From the NCBI GenBank assembly GCA_009602735.1, contig WELA01013853.1, positions 204,852 through 246,905 of the forward strand: 42,054 nt of DNA, written 5' to 3'. Positions 20,967-31,196 of the stretch are shown one piece after another. This stretch comes from Mesotaenium endlicherianum (Eukaryota > Streptophyta > Zygnematophyceae > Zygnematales > Mesotaeniaceae). Below the pieces are notes generated by a model. That model was not told where the DNA came from, made no database searches, and was given only the letters and a program-made list of their open reading frames with translations. The number at the start of each line of letters is the position of its first letter. The stretch's first letter is position 1. Both the position numbers and the translations under genes were made by a program.

Positions 20967-21180
20967 CAACTCAAAGAAGGGTGTTCCAGTTGTCTTGGCG
21001 AGGATTCACATAATGCCTAAGGAATTATTGCATAACGCAGTTCATTCGTTCTGTCTGACCATCGATCTGAGCATGGAAGCTAGAGGACATCTTAAGAGTC
21101 GTGCCAAAGTACGAACAAACGTCCTGCCATAAGTGACTCGTAAACTAATCGTCACGATCGCTTATGATCTCTTCAGATGT
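20967..21180 (-). pseudogene. E1 integrase core, broken and split by the solo LTR
   Basis: Encodes ISDRDD, a stop, FTSHLWQDV, then TLKMSSSFHAQIDGQTERMN and HYVNPRQDNWNTLL, the central part of a Ty3/gypsy integrase with the second Asp and the Glu of the DDE triad. In-frame stops are present. The reading resumes at 20018 on the far side of the inserted LTR. Confidence 0.85.
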
Positions 21181-22039
21181 GATAAGAAGGACAGCAGTCG
21201 AAATGTCAACAGCGAGATAAAGCTAGCAATAACGGGCTGTGGCGTGTGGAGAGTGTGCAAAGCATACAATAAAAAAGTGGGTAATGCCGGGTACCCGCTT
21301 ACAGGCAAGTGCATGGAGGCGTTGTGTGCCAAAGACAACAGACGGAGACAGGAATATATACGCAATGACAAGGTGTGCAAGAAATTTCATCTCAACCAAT
21401 TCCACAGCCGCGCACCGCTGTTGAGCCACATCACAGATAGACGTTATTTTAGGCGAGTAGGTTTCTCTGTGAGGCAGCAAAGAGTAGTGCCAGTATCAGG
21501 CGCCCTCTGCATTTGCGGATATATATATACAGTAAAAGTAAGACAGGAATTGTCTTCCGAGCAGCAAGAATGGCTGCCTTCAGACATGGACGTGCAAGTC
21601 ACTTGACGTAGGAAGAGGTAAGGTACCGGAGCATGGGGTATCGGACCTCAACTTGTACATACATTTTTTATGCAAATAGCTTCCAATTTTCTACAAACGC
21701 TGCTGTTGGTACTACTTGACTGCAGATTTGCAAGGCATGAAGGCGGTAAATGAAGCTGTGCGAGACTAAAACGTAGTTTCATATGCATACATTCAATAAC
21801 ATGCGACGTAACTCATAATCGGTGCCTCATCTTAACAACACCACGCATGCACACTGGAGATGAATACAATGTATATACATTTACAAATGTTGCAAGAAAT
21901 TTGCATACGCACTGAAGAGCTCGAAATATGAGAAGGATAAGATGTTGCTATTTACGTTCCAATAAGGGCTACAACCTAATACAAGCACCTCAGAAGTGTG
22001 TGAGGAAAGAATTTCTTTACGAACTAGTAAAGTACCTAA
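21181..22039. other. Unassigned spacer between E1 and LTR A
   Basis: Holds one 157-codon open frame on the plus strand (21133-21606) that overlaps E1's integrase on the other strand and has no recognisable motif. I see no gene or LTR boundary; probably host DNA or older TE sequence. Confidence 0.35.
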
Positions 22040-23749
22040 TGTAACCTCCCCATGACACAGCGACCACTGTACAAGGAGCTGACAGCCAAGACTTGAGCCT
22101 GTGAAATGAATCGACTTACCAATAGGCGATTGACAGTTAATGAAGATCTTTATATCAGCGAGTAATTATTATGGTATTTCTTGTTGATTGACTAAACAGC
22201 AAAAAACAACACAATGGCGTTGGACAATATACTCACAAGTCTAATGCAAGTAAACTAGCATCAATAATGCAATCAGTAAACTCATACATAAGCAAGGCTA
22301 GAAGACAGTGCGTATTCAATGGCTTCCCGCCTTGGATTCATATCTCTCTCAGTAAGCAGTACAAGAGAGTTGGCCTCGTTTCCGAATGCCAAACTCGAGA
22401 GCAATGTCTAGAATATGTACATGGAATGAGTTTCTTGTTCAACGACAAGTGCGATTGCACCGCCTACCCGGAAGTTAACCACGTTGGTAGGACCTCGGTT
22501 AACCAAATCCACCGCCATCTCTGAATCTTGCTTATTCAAGATTAATATAATTCATTTAAATATATAAGATCGGAGATAGGTGGAAGCGTGTAAAATCAGG
22601 GAGCGATCTTTGACCTTAATATGAATTCCGTTTACTCATCTATGACCCTTGACTCACTTACCGTAGTGTGCCATAGTTGCACACTAATACAAGGCACAAG
22701 AAAGAGGCGAGCTTGAGGACTAGAGCTTCTCCTTTAGAAACTCATGGCCTCTTGCCTACCAGGCATACAAGCATGTGTAAGCACATACACAACATCAAGG
22801 GGACTGAATAGCAAAGGCGCTCTCATTCAGATGACCATAAAGTAGCTAAAACACATCCCACTGACTTAGGTGCAAAACCATAGATTCTGTCCGCTGTGTA
22901 ACCCCCACATGTCAGAGGGCATAACTTTGTCAATACTACTCCAAATTGAGCAAAGTCAACGGCAACGGATGCATCTTGACAAGACCTTTTTGAAACGTCC
23001 TAATTTGCTTCATTTGAAGCGCAGACAAAGCAGCCATGTCCGAGAAGGCTGGTCATTAGAACGAACACAAAAAGTGCACACATGACTTGCAAGTAGAAAT
23101 CCGACTGTAAAGCCTAATATCTAGAATGAGGGACCACGAGATCCCAGCCTGCTATGTATCTAGTGACCACTTGGTTGTCCACGGCGCAAGGTGCGCCGTT
23201 TCATGGGAAACCCGTTAAGTTGGGACCCACGGATCTAGGTATAACGACCATATTAATTGGTTGGTTGACTGACGACGGCTCCGCCTACCGAGGAGTTAAC
23301 CACACTGGTAGGACATCGGTTTACCAAATCTCAGTCGACCTTCCGACTTTCAGTATACTACGGTCACATGTGCCCATCTACAAATAATAATCTAAATGAA
23401 TATATCTATCCACAGCATACTGAAGCTAAGTATACTGACTAATATGAAGAGAGCTTACTATATGTCAACCTACTGATACTACATCCTATATACAACTGAT
23501 ATACAAGTCTCAGCAAAATATACTATGATACAAAAGTCATTTTGCTGACCTTCTCAACAAAGTCAGCAAACTACACTGTGATACAAAAGTCAATCTGCTG
23601 ACCTTTTTGACAAAGTAAGTAAACTCGCATTACATCGGCATACATTCATTCAAATGAACTCGCGCACGTGAGTATATTGACATAATACTTATTTAGTGTT
23701 GTATTTATACATGCAATTAATTAAATAAATAATGAACTGATTCATTACA
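22040..23749 (-). mobile_element. LTR A, about 1.71 kb, with a polypurine tract
   Basis: On the minus strand it begins TGTAATGAATCAG (23749) and ends GGGGAGGTTACA (22040), a TGTAA/TTACA inverted terminus. The polypurine tract at 23762-23750 makes it a 3' LTR. It resembles LTR B (31197-31913, plus strand) over the start and about 450 bp of the rest, but carries roughly 700 bp extra. That extra part is bounded by an 85-bp imperfect direct repeat (about 22445-22530 and 23255-23345, CCGCCTACCNNNGAGTTAACCAC-like), so A is a composite or internally expanded LTR. Confidence 0.75.
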
Positions 23750-23762
23750 ATCTCCCCAACTT
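23750..23762 (-). other. Polypurine tract of LTR A
   Basis: Minus-strand AAGTTGGGGAGAT immediately before TGTAATG; preceded by GAGGCGACAACAATTT, a common arrangement before gypsy 3' LTRs. Confidence 0.75.
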
Positions 23763-24508
23763 AAATTGTTGTCGCCTCGACAACACTCAGCACACAATTC
23801 ATTTATTTATTAATACACTTTAGTCAACTAGGTGAAGCAAAGCAAGCAAACAAAACATGAGCATGATATATTCACCTACCCAATGTAAAAATTAATCACA
23901 GCAAGCTGTCTTGCAAGCCACCATCTGATTTCACCATCGATAACTGAAGACATGCATGGACTTACCCCTACTCACAGTAGTCCTTCCAGTTAAAAGACAC
24001 AATAGAGCACCTCACACCATGCAAACCACACCCAAATCAAACAGCCTCTTTTCGAGGTCAAACAATGAAAGAACGTTATTAAGGCTCAGCCAACTGAACT
24101 AAGCCTTTTCGCCCTCTCTTGGTCTTCAACTCTTGCCGTGCTCACACCTTAAAAGCTCCTCACAAGCAATTTCTTGTGACTTAGGTACCTGCTCAAAATT
24201 CAGCGTACTGAAGAACAAGGCAGACCAACTGATTTGATGGCATTGAATGCCCTTCAAGATGAGTAGCATCAGGTTAATGAGCCCAAGAAAATCTAAAATT
24301 TTAACCACATTTTCAGAACAAACTAAGTTCAAAGAAATATATGCTTTTGAGCAATATGCTGGTCACCTCAAGCAGGTCCCTGATGTGCCATGCATCATTA
24401 CTACCCAATCCCAACTATATGGCAACTAAAAGAGCTCAAAATGCTTGACATGTTCGCCTCCTCCAGCTGCCGACTACGACTTCATAATATAATATGCAAG
24501 CTAGCCCA
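23763..24508 (-). other. Short non-coding internal segment between a PBS and a polypurine tract
   Basis: About 745 bp lying between the primer-binding site (24520-24509) and the LTR A polypurine tract. No gag or pol motif in any frame. It may be the inside of a small non-autonomous element, or two internal fragments joined by deletion. Confidence 0.5.
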
Positions 24509-24520
24509 GCTCCGATACCA
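24509..24520 (-). other. Primer-binding site (initiator Met-tRNA type)
   Basis: Minus-strand TGGTATCGGAGC, one base off the common plant TGGTATCAGAGC. It starts two bases after the CA end of the LTR at 24523-25264, the usual spacing after a 5' LTR. Confidence 0.8.
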
Positions 24521-24522
24521 GA

Positions 24523-25264
24523 TGAAAGGGCAGAGTGCCCTAGTGGAAGCGTAGTAACTCACGAGGAAAGGAACTAGTTGCAATCATACTTGAGAGTGCA
24601 CCGGCATATCACTAACAGGGCTTAGGAAAAATACTCAATATTTTGAGTAGCAAGAAACTGCTCACAAATGATGTAGAATGGAAGGCCTTGTTATTACAAA
24701 CTCGTAAAAATTTACAAAAGTGAAAACTGATAAGAAATGAAGAAGTTATGCCTATTTATAATTTTCTGCGTAAGTGCTCCTCTCTACGAGGAAGCTACGG
24801 ATTTTCCTACGTGTTCATCGAATCGTCCCTTCTAGAATATTCGTAAGTAAGCCAGATCAGTCTAATATGACATGTCGGGCCGAATTGACGTCCACATACA
24901 TGCATCGACATTACTAGAATATTCTATCTTAGACGCGCTAGGCTAAACCGAAACTTAAAGGTAAATCGACCAAGTCGGCACTCCACGTTAGCCAAACTTA
25001 CGTGAAGGTTCGAGTTCATTCTAACGGGCCAGATTGCTCGACGCTGTCGGTCAATCCGACGGTCGCGCTCACCCGAATTAAGGATAGTCGTCAATCGACC
25101 TTAAAACTAATTAAACTTCGGAACTCCATCACTCTCTTAAAACTTGACCAAATTTGATCAACTTTATATCAAAATGACCACAAAAGTGCACTCTATACTA
25201 CTATACAATCAAAACATACTGTCATGAAACTCAAACGTGCACTTTATAAATCTATGACCTTACA
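24523..25264 (-). mobile_element. LTR of E2 (family 2), 742 bp
   Basis: On the minus strand it runs TGTAAGGTCATAG...TGCCCTTTCA. The polypurine tract of E2 lies directly upstream (25280-25265), so it is E2's 3' LTR; yet a primer-binding site follows its other end, as for a 5' LTR. It contains a clear TATA box. No sequence match to LTR A or family 1 beyond the TGTAA start. Confidence 0.85.
24751..24760 (-). promoter_or_regulatory. TATA box of the E2 LTR
   Basis: Minus-strand TATAAATAGG about 505 bases into the 742-bp LTR, the expected U3/R position for a retroelement promoter. Confidence 0.65.
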
Positions 25265-26560
25265 TCATCCCCCTCCTCAAGATACGACGTCCTCAACGCA
25301 TTCTGCAGACTACGTCTCAAATATCTCTTATAATGAGTCAAGTTGGCCACTGGCTCCCAACTGTTGTAGTCCGCATGGTAGCCTTTCCACTTGACCAGAT
25401 ACTTTTGAACACGTCGTTGACCTCGCTTGACTCGTCGATCGCCGACAATCGCCTCCACTTCATACTCCAATACATCATCGATCTCGAGCGGTAGTGGCGG
25501 TGTAGGTAGTCGTCCTGGATGTCCTCCATTTGGATCAACGTATGGCCGCAAATAACTGACATGGAACACATCATGGATACGTCAGCCTGAAGGAAGTTCC
25601 AACTTGTAGGTCACTGGATTAACCTGCTTGAGTACCACAAAGGGACTTGTAAATCGTGCCCGCAGTTTCCTCTTGCCTGTGAATGGTAGATTCTTTGTTG
25701 ACAGGAGTACTTTGTCACCCACATGGTATGTCACTTCCCTCCTGTGCTTGTTGGCATACTTGACCTCTTCCTCTTGTGCCTTCCGAATACACGTCTTCGC
25801 CATATCCCAAGTCTTGGCCATCTGCTCCATAAAAGCTTGTGTAGTAGGAACCTGAGTCTCCTTGGCCTTCTACAACAAGATGTTCTTTGGATGATATACT
25901 TCTCTCCCATAAACCATAGCGAACGGTGACTGCTTGGTGGATCCCTGCATGCTGTTGTTGTAGGCAAACTCCAATCTCGGCAACTTCTTGTCCCACTCTG
26001 AAGGGTCCTCCATAGTGAAACTCTTGAGCACCTCTTGCAGAGTTCTGTTGAGCCTCTCTTACTGCCAGTCTGTCTGAGGGTGATAGGAAGCGCTCATACT
26101 CAGCTTGGTCCCCATCAAAGTAAACAATGACCGCCAAAAGTTGCTAGTAAACCTTGGATCCCGATCTGAAACAATCACCTTCGGCAACCCATGTAGCCTA
26201 AGAATATGATCAAAGAATAGCCGTGCCACATCCGCTGCCGTACAAGTCTCCTTCATGGGAATAAAGTGAGCCATCTTGCTGAGTCTATCAGATGCAACCC
26301 AAACTGCATCGTGCCCTTGACCACTAACTGGTAACGACGTGATGAAGTCCATAGCAATCTGATCCTAAGGATACTTTGGAATAGGCAGGAGCTGCAATGT
26401 ACTTCCCTTCTTTTGGTTTGGTGTCTTGTTTCTCTAGCACGCATCGCAACTCCTGATCCACTCCTCGATGTCCTTGTCCATATTTCTCCAATAGTATTCC
26501 CGCTTCAGAACGCTTGCCGTCTTCTCGCTTCCAAAGTGTCCAGCATATAAGCAGTCATGA
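25252..26560 (-). pseudogene. E2 integrase with C-terminal chromodomain, broken
   Basis: From the 5' side: CDAC zinc-finger half near 26430, DFITSLPVSGQGHDAVWVAS, SDRDPRFTSNFW and YHPQTD, then stops near 26060. The frame resumes with EFAYNNS, HVGDKVLLSTKNL, then another stop at 25581-25583 and a 105-codon tail with FHVSYLRPYVDP and the chromodomain core KYLVKWKGYHADYNSWEP. The first two catalytic Asp residues are visible; the Glu region is broken by the stop after YHPQTDWQ. Confidence 0.88.
25265..25280 (-). other. Polypurine tract of E2
   Basis: Minus-strand TTGAGGAGGGGGATGA directly before TGTAAGG. It overlaps the last codons of the pol frame, whose stop (25254-25252) lies 10-12 bases inside the LTR. 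Confidence 0.85.
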
Positions 26561-26628
26561 TGCTCCGCAAGTAGTAAGTCTCGTAGCTCCTTGATGTCAA
26601 GTACCACCACTGTCTTGAAATCACCATA

Positions 26629-28935
26629 TTACCATATGCCGTCCTTTGTCTGCATACTCGCGTTGGACTCAGCTGTTCCACCATCTGCACATTCTGGATC
26701 CTCCTCATAACCTCTCTCAAGCTTCTCCTTGAAGTCCATACTTTCCTTGATGACTGAGACAGCTGCAAGTTCGCACCTCTTGGATAAAGCGTCTGCAGGG
26801 TTGACCTTCCCGGGTAAGTACTCAATCTTGTGGTCGAACTGTTGCAGAAACTCCATTCACCTTGCCTGTCTTGGTGTCAACGTTGGCTGCGTCATAAATT
26901 TCTGCAAGCTCTTGTGGTCGGTCTTTATGAACATCTTCCGACCGTCCACATAACATTGCCAAATCCTGAAAGCCTGGATAATAGCCAACATATCTCGCTC
27001 GTGAGCTGCATAATTTTGCTCAGCAGGACTCAACTTCCTGCTCTCGTATGCCACAGGCTGCAATCCTTTACCCTGGTCCTGGAGAAGAATGGCTCCCACT
27101 GCGAAGTTTGATGCGTTCGTGATGATGGTGAAAGGAAGTTCTGGACTAGCAATTGCCAACACAGGTGCCTGTGTCAACAGCTCCTTAATCTTCTCGAAGG
27201 CTTGCTGCTCCTTGTCACCCCATAGCCACTTCTCCTGCTTCTTCAACATGTCCGTGAGCGGTGCACACACCTTGGCAAATCCTTCAATGAAGCGTCGATA
27301 ATAATTTGCCATGCCGAGGAAACTCCTGAGTTGATGAATATCAGCAGGTACCGGCCAATCTCTGACTGCTTGCACCTTCTTCTGCTCCACCTTGACTCCT
27401 TCAGCTCCCACTATGTGTCCAAGAAAGTCGACCTCCTTGAGAAAGAAGTCGTACTTGCTCATCTTCCCGTATAACTTCTGATCTCTCAAGACCTCCAACA
27501 CCTACTTCAGATGCTCCACATGCTCTTCCAAGGTCTTCGAATAGATCAGGATGTTGTCCAAAAATACCACCACAAACTGGTTCAAATAAGGTATGAAGAT
27601 ACTATTCATGAGTCCCATAAATGTAGCAGGTGCATTAGTCAATCCAAAAGGCAAGACTGTGAACTCAAACAAACCATAGCGAGTTTTGAAAGCAGTCTTC
27701 TTAACGTCTCCTTTCGCAATCCGTATCTGGTGATAGCCACTCCTCAAATCGATCTTCGAGAAATACTTCGCCCCGACAAGCCTGTCAATCAACTCGTCCA
27801 CTTGTGGAAGTGGGTACGTGTTCTTGATGGTGACCTTGTTGAGAGCCCGGTAGTCGACACACATCCTCATAGTCCCATCCTTCTTCTTCACAAATAAGAC
27901 TGGCGCTGCAAATGGAGACTCGCTGGGTCAGATGAATCCCTTCTCCAACAACTCTGTCAGCTGCTTCTTCAACTCGTCCAACTCCGCAAACGATTGATAA
28001 TAGGCGGGTCTCATTGGTGGCTTGCTCCCTAGTTCCAACTCGATCTTGTGCTCCATAGCTCTCTGTGGAGGTAATCCTGCAGGTAGCTCCTCAGAAAAAA
28101 CGCACTTGAACTCCTCCAACAGCGCCTTACTTTGGGCAGGCATCTCAGCAGGCTTCTTCTCTTGAGCAGTTGGGCTCTGCTCCTTTTGAGCAAGGGGATC
28201 AGACACCACTACTTGCTCCTCGGGCAAAGTACATTCGTCCAGGCTGTGAGGATTCACGCTTGCTCCATCTGATGACCTGGCCGGGGTCCCTGAAACAAGG
28301 TACATCTCATTCACCTGATTTGTCATGCATAGCTTCTTAACTTGCAGGCTCAACAGAAGACAGTTACTTGTGGTCGTATTTACCTCCACCTGTTTCGCTG
28401 TCTCCATTTGACCATTACGCCCTTGGACTTTCACTTGTCCAATGCTCCAATGCACTTGAAGGTTGGCTTTTCTTAGACATGGTTGGCCCAATATCACCTC
28501 ATGGTGACCTAACTTTGCCTGCTCCATAACTTCCTTACTCCGGTGCCCCGCTACTTCCACGTGAATAGCTTCCGTAGGTGCACCACCCTTGAGTCTCTGT
28601 TCATTTGGCAATATTGCTTTTTTAGGCTCATATAGCTTTTGCACAGGGATTCGCCACTCTTTCACTAGCTTCTTGTGCACAAAATTTGCAGTTGCGCCAC
28701 AGTCGACCACACTCTTCGCCTTGTTACCGTCGACCACTTCTTCCACAATGATAGGCTTGTCAACATCTCGTCTTTCGGTTCTCGGCAGGCTCCTGGGAAT
28801 AACCTCCTTGTGAGTTCTCGTCTTCACGCCAGTAGACACCCCAGAACGACTTATTGGCGTCCTCCTTTTTCCTGCTGTTGAGGTTGTTTCGCCCTCACAT
28901 GGCAGTCTTGAGCCAGATGTCCAAGCTTGCCACAA
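26629..28935 (-). pseudogene. E2 protease-RT-RNase H, broken
   Basis: Protease site VVDCGATANF near 28690 has Cys where the D-S/T-G motif has Ser/Thr. The RT reads from 27960 with [26 protein letters not shown] and [12 protein letters not shown]. The FLDD-type active site is FLDN (about 27560), so one catalytic Asp is lost. RNase H has ITNASN (about 27120) in place of a motif with a first Asp. Stops fall at about 27930 (TGA before PSESPF), 27499 (TAG) and 26855 (TGA). A dead copy. Confidence 0.9.
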
Positions 28936-29262
28936 TTATAGCAGGGTCCTCTCGGCTTAAAATTCTGCTGCTTCCGCTGGTACTGAACATGTCCCAACTC
29001 CATAGGTACTGGACCTCGAGCACTCGTGCTTGGCGCTTGAGGTCCAAAATGTCGATATCCTCCAAAGTTGTGGCTGCCCCACTGCCTCCGACTATACTCC
29101 ACGGCTTCGACCCTTGTTGCCAATGCCATCATTTCTCCAAGACTGGTAGGGTACTTGAGCGCCACTTCCTTGGCCACACTGGCTTAAGTCCCCTCTTGAA
29201 CTTGTCGATCATCTCCGACTCGTGCATGGATGGACACTGAAGTACCAGCTCGTTGAAGCGCG
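28851..29262 (-). pseudogene. E2 gag fragment with CCHC zinc knuckle
   Basis: Starts mid-domain at RFNELVLQCPSM (29262), frameshifts near 29178, continues AKEVALKYPTSLGEMMALA and ends with the nucleic-acid-binding knuckle CYNCGKLGHLAQDC (about 28905-28950). The N-terminal half of gag and the 5' UTR are missing. Confidence 0.85.
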
Positions 29263-29610
29263 AACTCCGGCTGGCCCAGATGCCCCGCGCCCACCTCCTC
29301 CAGCAGGCGCTGGACCAAGCCCTGCAGCACACCACGAATTTTGAAAGAATTGACACCCTCCCTCTCCCTTGTCAAACCTGGCCGCTTCCACACACGCCAC
29401 ATGCCTCCACGCCCATCGAGCAGAGCAGCCTTCAATTCACCAAGGCAGGCAGGCAGGCAGGTAGACAGGCAAGCAGGCAGGCAGGCAGGCAGGTAGACAG
29501 GCAAGTGGGCAGGCAGGCAAGCAGGCAGGCAAGCTGGCAGGCAGGCAAACAGGCAAGCACGCAGGCATGCACGCAGGCAGGCAGGGCGGGCACCTCCCAG
29601 TGAAGCAACA
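29263..29610. other. GC-rich host-like fragment with CAGG repeats between E2 and E3
   Basis: On the minus strand, 29330-29263 reads like a host exon (acceptor TGCTGCAG, then GLVQRLLEEVGAGHLGQP) that runs straight into E2 gag. The rest is a GCAGGCA/TAGACAGG repeat (29442-29592) ending in A9 (29610-29618) at the E3 boundary. Base composition and repeat type match the PSMD5 introns, not the TEs. The exon-like piece is not assigned to a family. Confidence 0.55.
29442..29592. repeat. CAGG/GCAGGCA microsatellite
   Basis: Long imperfect GCAGGCAGG run with interspersed TAGACAGGCAAG units, the reverse complement of the CCTG repeats in the PSMD5 introns. Confidence 0.9.
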
Positions 29611-29649
29611 AAAAAAAAGACATCGGAAGTCAAGAAGGCAACCCCCTTC

Positions 29650-31195
29650 CCAAGGAGACACAAGAAGTCTTAGAGGACTACAAAGAAGTATTCTCCCCGG
29701 AATTGCCCAAGGGCGTACTTCCCAAAAGATTTGTAGACCACAAGATAGAGTTGGAGCCCAGAAGCAAGCCCATCTCTCGGCCTACGTTCAAAATGTCATA
29801 CACGGAGCTAGACGAAGTCAAGAAGCAAGTCAAGGAGCTAGTGGAGCATGGCCTTTTTTGACCTAGCACGTCTCCATTTGGAGCCGTGGTGCTATTTGTT
29901 AAGAAGAAGGATGGTACCTTGAGGGTGTGTGTGGACTATCGCGCTCTCAACAAGATCACCATCAAGATTCGATACCCGCTGCCGCGCATGGATGAGCTCA
30001 TGGACCGGCTGGTTGGAGCCAAGTACTTCACGAAGGTGGACTTGAGAAGCGGCTACCACCAGATTCGCATCGCTGAACCTGACATAGAGAAGACGGCATC
30101 CAGGACAGGATATGGACATTTTGAGTTCATGGTCCTGCCATTTGGACTCACCAACGCGCCAGCAACTTTCATGACTATGATGAACACCATATTTCAGCCC
30201 ATGTTGGACAGATTTGTGGTGGTATTCATCCATGACATCCTTATCTACAGCAAGACCCTTGAAGAGCATGCGAGACACTTGAAAGAAGTCCTCGAAGTAC
30301 TAAAGCAAAACAAGCTATTTGCAAAGGAGTCAAAGTGCGAGTTTGCCAAACAAGAAGTGGAGTTCCTAGGTCTCCACGTGACTGCTGATGGCATCAAGAT
30401 GGACCCCAAGAAGACCACGGTGGTGGAGGAATGGCCAACCTCCACGACCAAGAAAGAACTCCAGTCATTCTTGGGATTTTTCAATTGGTACAGGAGATTC
30501 ATCCAGAGCTTCCCGCACATAGCAGCCCCTCTCACGGATAAACTGAAGAAAGACGAGCAATACGTTTAGACCAAGAAAGAGGAGGAAGCATTCCAACAAC
30601 TAAAACAAAGATTGACGACATCCCAAGTGCTCACACTTCCAAGTCCAAACCCAGATTGGCCCTTTCACGTCATCACCGATGCATTTTCCTATGCAATTGG
30701 AGCAATCTTGCTTCAAGACCAAGGCAAGGGACTGCAGCCTATTGCCTACGAGTCAAGGAAGCTAAATCGGCCGAGCAAAATTATACAACCACGGAGCGAG
30801 AGGCGTTGGCGATTGTACATGCCTTGAAGGTTTGGCGCTCCTACGTTAAAGGACGCAAGATGCTGGTCACTACGAACCACGAGGCGTTGAAGCACCTCCA
30901 GACGCAGCCGTATCTCTCACAAAGACAAGCAAGATGGAGTGGATACTTGCAACAATACAACATCACGATTCAATACCAACTCGGGAAGACAAATCCAGCC
31001 GACTCCCTCTCAAGATTGCAATTAAACGCAGTGATGACATCCCAGAAGACAGATCTGGAAGCTCAATTTTCAATCGCCTAAGATAGAGACCCTTACTACA
31101 AGAACGGAGAAGCAGCCTTGGACCCATACAAGAAACAAGAAGGCAATTATTGGGTGAGGCAAGACACGGGCCAGAGATGTGTTCCTTATGACTTA
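29650..31195 (+). pseudogene. E3 RT and RNase H, broken
   Basis: Starts at EVLEDYKEVFSPELPKG, with a TGA at about 29861 just before PSTSPF, then [30 protein letters not shown] and [12 protein letters not shown]. The active-site motif is FIHD (about 30231) where FIDD is expected, losing a catalytic Asp. A TAG lies at 30568 and a frameshift near 30770 inside RNase H; the frame resumes at YTTTEREALAIVHALKVW. Inactive. Confidence 0.9.
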
Positions 31196-31196
31196 G

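Larger units (their letters stand above)
18156..21180 (-). mobile_element. E1: truncated Ty3/gypsy retrotransposon with nested solo LTR
   Basis: Minus-strand remnant. In element order: integrase core (21180-20967), insertion of a solo LTR (20966-20024), integrase C-terminal part (20018-19511), further decayed coding to about 19220, polypurine tract (19160-19145) and 3' LTR (19144-18156). Gag, protease, RT and the 5' LTR are absent; recognisable sequence stops near 21180. Several in-frame stops show it is dead. The five bases outside the LTR (18151-18155, GTTTA) have no visible partner. Confidence 0.85.
24523..29262 (-). mobile_element. E2: Ty3/gypsy chromovirus, 5'-truncated and decayed
   Basis: Element order on the minus strand: gag with a CCHC knuckle, protease, RT, RNase H, H2C2 integrase, chromodomain, polypurine tract, LTR. 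The chromodomain after integrase places it among plant chromoviruses. The 5' LTR and most of gag are missing; homology stops at about 29262 next to GC-rich host-like DNA. Stops and frameshifts in gag, pol and integrase show it cannot encode its own proteins. Confidence 0.9.

Noticed and set aside
21133..21606. 157-codon plus-strand ORF as a gene
   Set aside because: No motif, overlaps E1 integrase on the other strand, no splice support.
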